DNA from: Sphagnum magellanicum
Lineage: Eukaryota; Streptophyta; Sphagnopsida; Sphagnales; Sphagnaceae
NCBI GenBank assembly: GCA_021904315.1
Contig: CM038908.1
Coordinates: 34,896,001 to 34,960,000 of the forward strand
Direction: 5' to 3'
DNA: 64,000 nt
This document shows, piece after piece, positions 14,001-25,660 of this stretch. The notes under the pieces were generated by a model. It was not told the DNA's origin and did no database searches. It was given only the letters and a program-made list of their open reading frames with translations. The first letter of the stretch is position 1. The number at the start of each line of letters is the position of its first letter. Made by a program: the position numbers and the translations under genes.

Positions 14001-16260
14001 TTCTTTTCTTTAGGTGCACAAGTTCATCTTTGTGATATGTGGTAAACCATGTTCCTTTCATGAACTTCACGGTCAAAGTCATCTTATCGGTCATTTGGTG
14101 TAGTTTTGTTCATGTTCTTGATCTTTTGGTGTCTAGGATGGAACAATGGGGAACACTTTGTCATCATGTTTTTATTTTCACCTTTGTTTCAAATGAACAA
14201 CCTTATCAAAAACCTTTTACATTATGACTACATACTAGTGTAACCAAAAGAAGGGTGTATAAAGAAAACTTTTTGGGCACAAGAGACTCATAGTAGAAAT
14301 ACAAATCTTGGGAATCAATTCCAACAACTTACATCCTTGAGATTACAAACATGGTACTACTAAAATTTCTCTTGGTCCTACTATTCTATCAGAACAAAAT
14401 TCAACATTTTGGTGTGAATTACCAATTGGCACATACCTGGTGATCTCTTACTAACTTGTTATAGTGGTAACAAACAATTTGTTACCAGGTACAAATCCAC
14501 ACATTATGAGTCCAAAATCTAATGAAATATAACTTGAAGTTAGAACCTTCAGTGTTCAGTCAGTCCATATGAGCTATTAACCTTTTTCCTACAAATGCAA
14601 CAATGTAGAAGAACACTTGACCCAATTTCAGAAACATCTTGATCTCTATGTTGGGATTAAAATATGAGTACGTATATTAAGTTGACTTATAATCACTCAA
14701 GAAAGACAATTTTTTGTGCAAATATTGGCTACAGATATAACTCTATTAACTTCCCATTTCTATTCCTCTCTACTCTCATTTTGCCCAACCCAAGGACACC
14801 CCACTGAAACTTTTGGCACTCACTCAGATATTGCCCTACTATATGGGTTAAAGAGAGGTTCAATCAAGGTCCCCATTCAAAATGCATAATTATCCCTATA
14901 CATGCCTTTATCTATACAACTCGAACTTCCTTCTGTTCATCATCAATCCTCAGCATCAACCCCTTATAGAATCTATTATTAATAAAAACATATTGCCTGC
15001 TATAATGTAGTCACTGGCGCAACGGAAATTACAACAACTACAAATCTCAACAAGCTCCACCTATCATCTTTTGAAAATGGATCAAGAAAGAAGAAAAAAC
15101 ATGCTTCGCATTTTGCTCAAATTCTCCTTCTTATCCTACTTTCCACCGCCCCATTCTCCATACCTCCATTCATTATCATAGCTTCCTCAACCATCCATTG
15201 CTTGTTATTGATCTATTCCACATAATACATAAACAAACAAAGCTTCCTACCCATGTTCACAAGTCTCCTTGAAACAGTGATTGTTGCCGTTAACAAATAG
15301 TGATGGAATAATTTCCGTATTAACATGTAGAAAGTTGACAACCACTCAAAACAAAAACCAAAACCCTAAAAACTTGTTGTGTTCACAAGATAAAATTATT
15401 CAATTGACTTCCTATACAATCACACTAGAACCTAAGGTAGAAATTTGGTGATGTTTTAATAAACAAATCAATAAAATATTTTGTTGATATTGTTGGGTCA
15501 TTTTTTTCACAAAATGGTGAAATTAACCACAATTAAAAAAAAATTGTAGGAAATAAAAAATTATGGGGAAGACTTAAAGGCTTTAGGTTCAAATTACTAA
15601 ATAAAATGAATGATGTGCATCCCCCTTTGATACTACTATTTAATCTTCCATATTCTAGGGGAACCCAAGTTTCTTCATCTACAAGTATTAACATGAACAT
15701 CAAATCATTTACTATTAACAAAACTTGAATAGTAAAAAATTTAATGACTAAATACATAAGCAAGTCAAGTTTGGGTTGTGCTTAATTGCACATCTTTTGC
15801 ATGTATTTTATTGTTGCGAACAACTTGGATGCCTTTAATTGTGACCATGTGCAATACTTTAAATGCAACATTTTTTTTTAATGGTGTCTTTCTTACATTG
15901 ATTGAAAAGAAAATGAAGGGGAAAAAAAGTTTATTGCGTACAACAAGTAATTTGGGATATGTTATTTGAAATGACAAATTGAAGTTGAGTACTTCAAGAT
16001 TTTAGTTGCATATCTATACATGAATTTGATAGATCTAAAGACATTTCAACATCACAATCAAGGACCGATGGGGTTGTAAAACTACATTGCTTGCCAAGAA
16101 ATGTCAAAAGGTAACACCACCTAATGTGATTTCTTCATTTTTTGGAAGCAACACACCTTACAAAAAAACATGATAAGGTTTCAAATTTTGTTTTTAAAGA
16201 TTTGGTGATGTTCACGGTTAAAAGGTTTTCCTTTTAAACATTTGTAAAAACATGTGGATG
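11100..16260. other. AT-rich intergenic DNA, no gene seen
   Basis: Contains a 40-bp tandem array (listed separately), one copy of the 16-bp palindrome TAGCCAAATTTGGCTA at 11,483-11,498, and a G run near 12,480. A decayed repeat with units beginning at about 13,573, 13,785, 13,849 and 14,003 shares the core TCTTTAAGTGAGCAAG and CTCATCATTG segments. From about 14,200 onward only AT-rich sequence without recognisable coding signal is seen. Confidence 0.5.
12284..12440. repeat. 40-bp tandem array, four copies
   Basis: Units start at 12,284, 12,324, 12,367 and 12,407, with the core ATTCAATGTTGTGTGCGGGT. The third unit is preceded by an extra ACT triplet, giving one 43-bp step. The copies differ by a few substitutions. 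An open frame through the array is only the repeat read in one frame. Confidence 0.85.
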
Positions 16261-16269
16261 TGTAAGTTG

Positions 16270-17830
16270 ACATTTAGGTTTAATCCCAAGTTGGTATTCC
16301 TTTCCTTAAGGATAATGTCTGAAGAAATCCTCCCATCCATGATCACTCATCATTTAGATTAGCATGTGTGACCTCATATTGGTGCCATAGCTATAAGTAT
16401 TGTTACATTCAATTTGTGGACAAATAGGGCAACATGATATTTTTGATCTTGTCATCAAATTTCTTACCCCATATTGGAAGCCTTGTCATCTTATAATATG
16501 TTTTTTTAATGATAGTATTGTGAAGGTTTGACAAGGCAATTGATGACCATGTTTGACTCATTTGGTCTCACCATCAATATTATTTGTTATGTCAAAAATG
16601 ATGGCATTAATTAAGGAAACATGACCAACCTTGAAGTTAGTGATTTTGTGTTAAACATTGAATTTGCTTATTACCTTTGATGGTGTATGTTTTGAACATG
16701 CCATGAATAATTAAATTGATTCAATATCTCATTATTGAACATGAAAATTTTAAGGACTTGAAACTAATTAATATGATTTTTTTTCAAATATCCCTTCAGT
16801 CTTGCATTATATGGTCAAAAAAAATCAAATACATGTTGGTAATATTTCACAAGTTGTGAAATCTACAATAAAATTAATATTTTCCCCTTTTTATTGTGCC
16901 TTATCCAAAAAAATATGAAGGTGTGTATGGGTGAAAACATGAAATAAGAAGTGAGTTGCGCTAAAGTTAAAGTTTTTTCCAAGGATTGGATTTTTCACAT
17001 AATTTTTCAAACAAAATATCAAATTTGAGGCCAGAGATGACATATAACTTGATAAAAACTTAAATGTTTTTGCATCAAGCTTTAAATTATAGTCAAATTT
17101 ATAACTTTACTTTGGAACATGATTACAAATTCAAAATTATAATAATGATTAAGGATGTTTGAGTATCAAAATCTGAAAATGTATATGTATTTTCATTTTT
17201 TGAATATTTTGAACATATGGATCCTTTTTTGTGGAATATATTAAAGTTCACAAAAAATTTGAAATTATTTGGTAAACATTTGATAAGGGAAAAAAACTTT
17301 TGAAACAAAAAAAACCACCTATCCACATGTTTTTCTTGAACGCTTTAAACATATAAAAGGACTATTGAAACATGGTGAATTTTCATGAAAATTTTGCAAC
17401 TTTGAAAGTATAAGAATTTATTTCAAAAATTAAATGACTTTTCTTACATATAGTGTTCCCATGGTGATTTTTCATAAATTTGACAATAGTTTTAAAGGAG
17501 TGTCCACACACTTTGTGGCTCTTTATTTCATGCTTTCGCTCGTATAAATTTTGGTTTTCCTAAGCACAAAGTAATAATAATAGTGAATACACACTTTGTG
17601 CGAAAGGTTGCCATGTTTGAGCAATGTCTTATGAATTACAATTGTGATGTGTTATCACCATGAGATAATGGCCTTGGCTAACATGATTCCCTTTGCACAA
17701 ACTTGGGCAATTACCAAAACCATTTGTGATGCCCTTTCTCCTATTGTAATTACATGTGTAGTTAACCACTAGCATGTTGTGAGTATTGATTATTGTCAAA
17801 TGTTGCCTCAACAAATAGTTTGTATGTGCA
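16270..17830 (+). pseudogene. hAT-superfamily transposase relic 1
   Basis: Degraded coding sequence recognisable by conserved hAT blocks in the right order but in shifting frames. Seen in order: FNPKLVF and SEEILPSMIT (about 16,275-16,340), VTFNLWTNR (near 16,405), QHDIFDLVIKFL after a frameshift (about 16,430), QLMTMFDSFGLTINIICYVK (about 16,533-16,590), HFVRKVAMFEQCL (about 17,585-17,625), then IPFAQTWAITKTICDAL and PIVITCVVN (17,660-17,770). The gap between about 16,700 and 17,480 shows no readable frame. Several stops and at least two frameshifts make it non-functional. The QHDIF variant differs from the GVDIF of the next relic, so the two are different subfamilies. No terminal repeats were found. 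Confidence 0.75.
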
Positions 17831-19778
17831 ACTTTCTAAAAAGGGATGAAGTTACAAGCAAAGGTTGATGTTGCAAATAACATGGACATGTGCATTAAGG
17901 TGGAACAACTTAACGCCAACATGTGAAAGCAAATAACCATTCTTTTGAGACATTTTATTAATTTTTTCTTCAAGCTTTAATATAAAACTCACAATATGTT
18001 TGCTCTCATGTTGGATTGATGGTTTAAAGAAATGAACATAACATAAGATTATGTTGGCGAGGTTTCAATAATTGTGATTGGAGATTGGAAAGGCACCCCA
18101 AAACAAAAGCTTGAAGCTTGAAGTCAAGTTTCAATGATGTTTTGTTTCTTGAACATGAAATTTTCAAGAAAAAATTGAAGTGTTTCAATTTAAAAATTCA
18201 TAACAAATTTTTTTAATAGAAAAAATTTAAGAAACAAGCAAGGAAAAAGAAAGTAAAGAAAACCTTAAGATTCCTCAAAAACTCCCAAAACCTTAAAAGC
18301 AAAATTGAATTAGAAAAAATCTCAATCTTGGTTTTAGTTCTTGAATGAATTAGACCTTAGGTCCAATTTCAAACACCTATAATGCCATAACCATGGGGTG
18401 TTTTAATCTAATTTTATAATTAGTCCCCCTTTGATCCAATTTTAGTTTCATCTAATTTTTTAAATGGGCCCCAATTTCGGTTTTAGTTTTAGAATTGGAT
18501 AAAAAAGGAGTTTGGATAATCAAATCCACATGGCTAACTAACCAAGATTAGTTTTTCAAATGTTGTGCTTGTATATGGTTTTGGATTTACATTTAATCAA
18601 ATCATTATGCCAATTCTTAATTAGGAAATTAGAAAATTGAAGTTTTTTGCATCAAGTTAACATTGATGAAGACTTGTGAAGACCCTCGTGATATAAAATA
18701 CCCCAAATTATTTCACTATAATTACTAAGTATGTTTAAAATATATTTTGTTAAATAAGAAATTGTTTAAAATTGACCTTCATGCTTTGATTATCAAACAA
18801 AGGGCCTTTTTATTTCTTCCAAAGACATATCAAATGTATGGAAACATGACAATTCTCATCGAACTTACACACATAATCCCTAAATAAGTTAACTTGAGGT
18901 GTGTAAATACTTGAAATCAATTTTAATTCATCAAGTGTTTTAAAGACGTGAAAAAAAAAAAACTTGTTCAAAACAAGTTTCATCCTTTGATATTACAACT
19001 TTGAAAACAACATTAGCATTGTGCACAATTTTTTGCACAACACTTGAAAGGGCATTTGGCCATCCATGTTATTTTTGGCAAAAAACCTTGAAGATTAGAA
19101 AAAGGAATTTATCATGATATAGGTAAGTTGTGTATTCAACATGTGACCATTGTGTTATTCATCTTCTTTTAGTCCTCCTATTGTTCATTGTTTCTTTGGT
19201 CATCTTGTTGTTGTTCATTGTTGACATTTTTTGGTTTTTGTATCATGGAGATGGTTTGTGAGGGAATGGCAATGGTGACGGCATTGGGGGTGACAACAAT
19301 GGTGGTGATGGTATTTTATTCTAATAAGTCTTTTTGGTCCTCTTATTGCTCATCATTCATCTAGTTGTTTTCTTGTTCATTATGCCTTTGGTCCTCATGT
19401 TACTTAGTGTCTCGATGGTCATCCTCTTGTTGTTCATTGTTTCCTTAATTGTCCTATTGTGCCCTTGGTTATATTATTACTCATCATCTCTTTGGTTCCC
19501 CTATTGTTCATTACCTCCTTAATCCTTTTATTGTTCATCATCTTCTATTGTTATTACAACAATTTTAAAGGAATTTTTTAATATTAATGTCCTTGGTCCT
19601 TTTGTTTGGTTTTTATAAGGTTTAGGTTTATGGAGGGTGTAAGAGATCCCCCAACAAAAATGATGCTTGCCATTAAATCTCAATCATAAATAAAATGTTT
19701 TGGGTCTGTTTTTATTTTTGGAATTCATGCATTAATAAAATATGTTAAAAATTCTACAATCACAAACCTAGGTGATCA
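17830..19778. other. AT-rich intergenic DNA between two hAT relics
   Basis: No gene is seen. It may hold further decayed parts of the first relic, but no frame is readable. A short T-rich stretch at 19,330-19,560 repeats variants of TTGTTCATTGTTTCCTT and TTGGTCCTCTTATTG and reads open in one frame only because of that repetition. Confidence 0.45.
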
Positions 19779-22290
19779 ATGGGGAATGTTGACAAAGCAA
19801 AGGGACTTTTGGAAAGATAAAAGCCACATTGCCATAACTTGGGCTTCCTATGTGCCTATGACATCTTCACTCAAATCAAGTTCAAGTTCAAACTCAACTT
19901 CATAAGAATAGCTAAAGTGCAATATATGTTATCCGCTTGTTCCACTTGCATGTTAGAAGGGCTTGATAACATACAAGACTATTAATGGTGTTTTTGCCTT
20001 TTACAAACATTTGGAGACTAATCATTGGCAACTTTAGGCTAAATGGAATCAATGAGAAAAAACTAGGCTTGAAAAAGAAGGGTGCGTTGCAAAGAAAAGG
20101 TCCAGCGTAGTCCCTAACATTGTTTTTGTATTCTTTAGTAGTTATGTTCCTTATAGCAAGGATGATCCTTGTTGAAAACAATTTGAAAATGATCTTGTTT
20201 GGTTTATTGCTAAGGAACTTGTGCCTTTATCATTTGTTCAGGCACCCATTTGTAGAAAATTGGTTCTAAAGCAAAATCCTCTATTGAATTCTTCATTGAA
20301 GTAAAAATTTAAACATGATCTTTTGCCTTGAATTGCCAAAAGGACCAAGGAAAAGTTTGTATTTCCATCCCTTGAGACATGTGATACTTGTGTTTTATCT
20401 TTTGATCTTTAGTTGTCAAGGGGAGGTGTTGACATATTTGTTTTTATAGTTCATTTTTTGAATTTGCAAAGTGACCTATAGCCTCTTTAGCAACCTTTGT
20501 GACTTGCCTTTTTTTTTCATACTTTATTTAATTACTTTGTTCATGACTCACATAATTTTTTTGAATTTTTTTTCTTTACATAAAAAATCTATAAGATCTT
20601 CCATAAATTTAGGATCCCCATTACCATTTTTATATAACTTGTTCATATAAGTTAAAGCAAACAAAATTGAAAAACTTAGTATTTGGCTAAGTTTTGCTTG
20701 GTTAGGTGGAAGCCTTTTGATGTCCTATCATGTTGCACCCAATAAAACCAAAAAAAACATTGCTTAAGTAAAGTGCAAGCATGTGTTTGCAAGTAAGAAT
20801 TGGCACCTTTTTTTTTTATAGTGAGTTCAAACTCATGGACTAACAAGTGGGAGCCTTGTCATGTAACTATTAGATTTTTTGAAAGTACATACACATTTAA
20901 AAGTTTTGTGGCTTTATGGGTCAACAATATGCTTACAAAACATAGGTTTAATGGTCATGTTCACATATGTCAAAAATGAAGGGAGTAATTTTTCCACCAT
21001 GACTTCAACATTAACCTATGTTGTGTCTTGTGAAATTTTGGGATTGTTGACATCTTTTGTAAGGGCTTGTTGGGGCCACACAATGTCCAAATGTTGATAG
21101 TATGCCATAGATGGCTCCAAGGTATGTGTTAGCTTGACTTCAATTTCAATCAAAGAAACATAATCAAATTTGTAAAAAACCATCACTAAGATTAAGAAAA
21201 ATGGTAAAAGACAATAAGAATGGCTAAAGGCATGTGAACTTGTGGGGCACCTTTAGTAGAAACTCAAGACTCTTGTAAAGATTTGCTGTCCTTCATGCTA
21301 TTCTAGGAGACTCTTGAGTTCAAGGATGTAATTATTCTTTGCTACAAAAGGCAACAATCATTGGCATTGCAAGGTTGTGTGCCAAATCTTCAAGTTTGAG
21401 CAATAACCTAGGTTGTTGTTAATGCCTTAGGGCTTATGGTTTAACAATGTTTGCTAAACCAAACTGAAGGATATTAGTTGCTTTTAGATGCCCTTGTTGC
21501 CATTATAAGGCTTGTATGTTATATGTGACAAGATTGTTTAATGCATGACTCTAATGAGACCCAAGATTTTGATGGAAAACATAAAGTCTTTCGGTAACAA
21601 ATGTAAAAAGAAGTGGTACAAGTTTTGAATTTTTTTTTTTCATTTATGATTTTTTCCCAAAAGAACAATGTTTACAACATGTTGGCCATGATGTGAGACC
21701 CCCACTACAAGGGCTTGGGGCTAGTCATTCAATTTGTTGGCAAGGAGAGACCATTGCAAACCACTTGTGAATATGATTACCAAACATTATTTCCACTCCT
21801 TGTTGTTGCATATAACTTTATAAACCCAAATGATGTAGGTGCCCGAGTTCCAAGCTTTGCATTCCAAAGTACTAAAACAACAAGTTTATATGATAACATA
21901 GATATTGATGAAGGGATGACAACATTAGTGGTGAAAAAACAATTGAATCATTTCAAAGTCATGAAAGAGGAGGCCAAAAATCCACTATAATGGTGGAGGG
22001 TGCATGAGGTACAATTTTCAAATGTTGGGTTTCTAAGGATTGTTGGTTCCTAAATTGATGTGGAGAAAGTTTTTAATATTGTAGGTATTTGTACAAACCC
22101 TTGACACTCTTGGTTGGGCATAGATACTCTTGAGATATATAAGCATCTATAAAACCTACTACATGATGCTTGTGTTGGTAGCTTGGGGTCCATGAAGTAA
22201 TTCATGGAAATGGAAGAAACCTTAATATAGAAAAATGAAGATGTGATTTTAAAAAATGGGCTTCTTGAGTTGAAGGAACACAATAATAGG
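19779..22290 (+). pseudogene. hAT-superfamily transposase relic 2, nearly full length
   Basis: Starts plausibly at ATG 19,779 (MGNVDKAKGLLER), then a 1-base shift, after which one frame runs from 19,819 to about 20,463 with nine in-frame stops and no further indel. Seen in order: BED-type zinc finger (KCNIC to HLETNHW, 19,916-20,030), ELVPLSFVQAP, LPxIAKRTKEKFVFPSLETC, FDLxLSRGGVDIF (20,401-20,440; x is TAG where the family has Trp). Between about 20,465 and 20,840 unrelated AT-rich DNA interrupts the gene. The frame resumes with NKWEPCHVTI, VKNEGSNFSTMTSTL, ACWGHTMSKC (to 21,094), RQQSLALQGCVP, LVIQFVGKERPLQT (21,718 on), WWRVHEVQFSNVGF (21,990-22,032) and VEKVFNIVGICTN (to about 22,100), the hAT C-terminal dimerisation region. 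It encodes a cut-and-paste transposase, now dead. Confidence 0.85.
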
Positions 22291-24634
22291 CTTTACACTT
22301 TTTTTTTTTTTTTTTTTTTCACATCGTGTCAAATTTGTTTGGTTTGGAATTATGTTTATTTTGAGTTATGGTGTTAAAGTTGGTTGTTTTTTTGTTATAA
22401 ATCTTGGGGCAATGTAGCAATGGAAATTGATGTTTCCAAATTTAAAAACCTTACCTTGGGATATGATAAACCCTTGAAAATTGCTAAGATTCATGTTTAG
22501 GGATTTTTTTTTGTGATGCCACATTGATTTAGGTTTTTTTTATACCCTGAATTTAGGTTTTTGGGGTTTGAAATTTGGGGTAGATTACTCAAAAAACCTT
22601 ACTTCAAACCCCCCCAAAAAAGCCTTATTTGGGCCCCTAAAAATCATGGTTCAAACCTTCTTTCAAAGCCCCCCATAAAACCCTACATCAAACCTTCATA
22701 AAACCCTATTCAACCCCAAAAAAACTTGTTTGAAATGGTAAAAAGACCTATTTCAAACCTTCAAAAAATCATAATCCAACCCCCCAAAAATTATAATCCA
22801 CCCAAATAGAGTTTTTTGGGGGCTGATGTAGGGACTTTTTGGGGGGTTCGAGATAGGCTTTTTTTAGGTTTAAAATATGACATAATTGGGGATCTTCTAG
22901 AGTTCTTCTAGAGTTGCAATAGGCCATTCAAGGTGGTAGCTACAATTTGAGAAACCCTAGACATGGAACCACATGGCAATGACCACAAAAAGGTTTTGAT
23001 CTTTTAAAGATATTTAATGTATATTAGTGATTTGAAATAGGCTAGTTTGTATTAGATTAGAAACTTTAAACAACTATAATAGTATTTCTATCCATGGAAT
23101 AAAAGCTCAAGTTTTAAATTTGTTATGCAATGTCTATTGTAATATTTTGGATGTCGGAATCAAAGGTTACTTAGAACAAAGGATTATTTAATAAAAAATC
23201 AAAACTAATCTAACTTGAAAATAAAAGAAAGTCAAAAGCACTCCCCTAATTAAAAAAAACCAAAAATGTGTCCCATATTTGAAATAAAAAAGATTCAAAA
23301 CTGAATTGAAACTAATCCCTTCCAAAATGTTAAGAACCAAAATCAAGAGATCCCTTTAAAATTGAGGAACTGACCAACATAGGGAAAAAACCACCTTATG
23401 AAGATTATTTTAACATCTTGAGATCTTGCACGGATCTTACACATAAAATTGCGATCCCCATTGTGCAACCATGTATCTTGTGTACATGTGAAAATTACAC
23501 CATATAACCCTAACAAGAACAATGAAACCTCTTTGATAAAAAATCTTTATGTTAAGATTTTTCTCTGAGTTTATATATATATATATATATGACCTATTCA
23601 TGATATGGTTAGCTAGGGAAATGGAACCCAACAAAAAAATTACATCTCGACAACATTAAAAAAATTCTCCCAATGTCCAAAGATCTTGTAGAGATTTTAC
23701 AAGATTGTAATTCAGGTATGAAATCCTGCAAATTATATACATGTGAAAATTGTGCACTACAAGTAGTGTTTTTTTTGGGTGGTAAAATTTTGCATTGCAA
23801 TGACCAAAAAAAGAACTGACATAATTTCTCATAAATGCATAGTTTTAAAATAAAAAATTGCCAAATAAATGAGGAAAATTTTAGTTTCTGAAGAAATACT
23901 GCCAATTTTCAATTGCCCCCTAAAGTTGGAGAAGAAACAATTTTCTTCACCCTATTACCGATAACTATATCTATCTATGAAGGAAGGTAGTTTGTTTTGT
24001 TTTGTAATTATGAGATCCACTGAACCAGATGCTTCAGATTGTGTTCTTGATGTCTTTGGAAAGCTCTTGACAAGAATGGGTGCATGGGCTTGGTTCCATG
24101 ACATGTGGACTTGCGATGCAAAAGTTCTTGAATATTGAATGATTTCTTCACTGAAAATTAAATTAAATCGTAGCTGAAAATTTCAGAGGAAATGGAATGT
24201 GCCTTTGGTGTTGTTGGAAAGATCTTGATGAGCAGGATTTTATGGAATTTATTTGGTAAGATTTGGATTCAGAATGTGGAAGATATTGATTCTAAAGTAA
24301 TTTCTACCACTAAAAATTCAAATAAAATCCAAAAACTCAACTTTTTGGAAGGAAAAATCAGTTGAGAACATGGTAACACTTGAAGCCTTATCATTCAATT
24401 CAAGCATGATTTCCTTTCATATTTGGCTGTTCAGAAAATCGATACATACATTGCAAAACAATGTTCCGATGTTGAGTTTCCTTATATTGTAATAATGGGT
24501 TCACACTTGGGTGAATGACACAAGTCACAATAGTAACTACTAAATCTACCGTGGGATTCTCACTCTTGTTCCTACTTCAGGAAATTTAATAATAATAAAA
24601 ATATTTAAAAAATACTACAAATAACCCTTACGAA

Positions 24635-24670
<36 letters not shown>

Positions 24671-25426
24671 TTTTCCTTTGAGTTCATTCAAGTTGTTGGG
24701 CATGTTTGTGTTCAAATGTAGGCTTTTAAAACATTGAATTGTAAGCTTTTGTGGTGTCCTTTTAGCAATGGATGGGATGACAATTTGTTAAGTTGTAAAA
24801 TCATGATGCTGTCAGTGGTCACTCGCATTTACATCATGACTTTGGAAATGAGCACATTGTTGTGGATAATCTCCTCAACTTGCCATTTCCCGTCCCTTGT
24901 CACTCCATCATAGATGAGCTTCCCCTGAGCTGAGTATGCAGAGAATTGATAAGAAAGTATTTTGAATGTATGCAGTGAAAAAAGAAGAGAAAATTAGCCC
25001 TTTACAAAATTGCAACTTGGAATGAATGTCTGATTGGTTGCACTAGAGTTGCTGACAATCATCCAGGCCGTTGATCTGTGTCTCGGATGATAAATTTTCT
25101 TCTTGAATATACAAAAAAAGAGTGTTTTCATTGGGTTTCCGATCACCAATTTTGAAAATTAAAAAAAAAACTAAATTGTCAGATTTTAGACAATTTAGCC
25201 AGAATTTAGATATAAACAAAATACGAATGTAAAAAAATTTGAAGGTTGATGTTATTTCCAGGCAGGGAACGTCGGACTATGGCTATTGTTCCCCATACCT
25301 GAGAACAATATAAGCCTCTCTGCACTTGCCCTTTTGTTACACATCATGTCATCCTTCAGAATTAGAGTTTAGGGTTGAAATTAGGGTTAAGGTTAGGGTT
25401 TTACAATGTTGGCTAAATATGAATTA
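22291..25426. other. AT-rich intergenic DNA, no gene seen
   Basis: Holds a poly(T) run at 22,297-22,319, a (TA)n run at about 23,573-23,590 and an (AAT)n run at about 24,631-24,670. Two related segments at about 23,420-23,500 and 23,680-23,755 share the end TACATGTGAAAATT, an old direct duplication. The stretch 22,580-22,870 is a patchwork of short C-run and A-run words in both orientations. Confidence 0.45.
24631..24670. repeat. (AAT)n microsatellite
   Basis: About 13 uninterrupted AAT units in AT-rich intergenic DNA. Confidence 0.9.
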
Positions 25427-25660
25427 TGGTACATTCACACTCGATGTTAAATCAATGTTAATTGAAAATCTAGGTGGCATCCTCAATGGCAATTAAGGTG
25501 CATTCACACCCAATGTTAAATGGGCAATAGCTTAATGTTAAGTGAACGTTAGTTTAACATAAAAACTTCACAATAAGTAAGTTTAAGTCTTAAATGACTA
25601 AGTATAGTGTTAAGGAACTCAACACTAGAATCCCTAACACCAAGTGTGAACGCACCTTAA
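25427..25660. mobile_element. MITE with GTTCACAC-type inverted ends, copy 1
   Basis: The left end reads GGTACATTCACACTCGATG. The right end read on the other strand gives GGTGCGTTCACACTTGGTG. A second end-like sequence (AAGGTGCATTCACAC) lies inside at 25,495, so either two elements are nested or one end was duplicated. The interior is closely related, in reverse orientation, to 47,488-47,692. There is no coding capacity. A TTAA lies at 25,493 and at 25,657, which may be a target site for the inner unit. Confidence 0.6.

Noticed and set aside
25366..25402. Interstitial telomere-like GGGTT words (also near 9,900, 10,860, 43,905 and 62,690)
   Set aside because: Only two to four loose, imperfect TTTAGGG-like words at each place; no real array.
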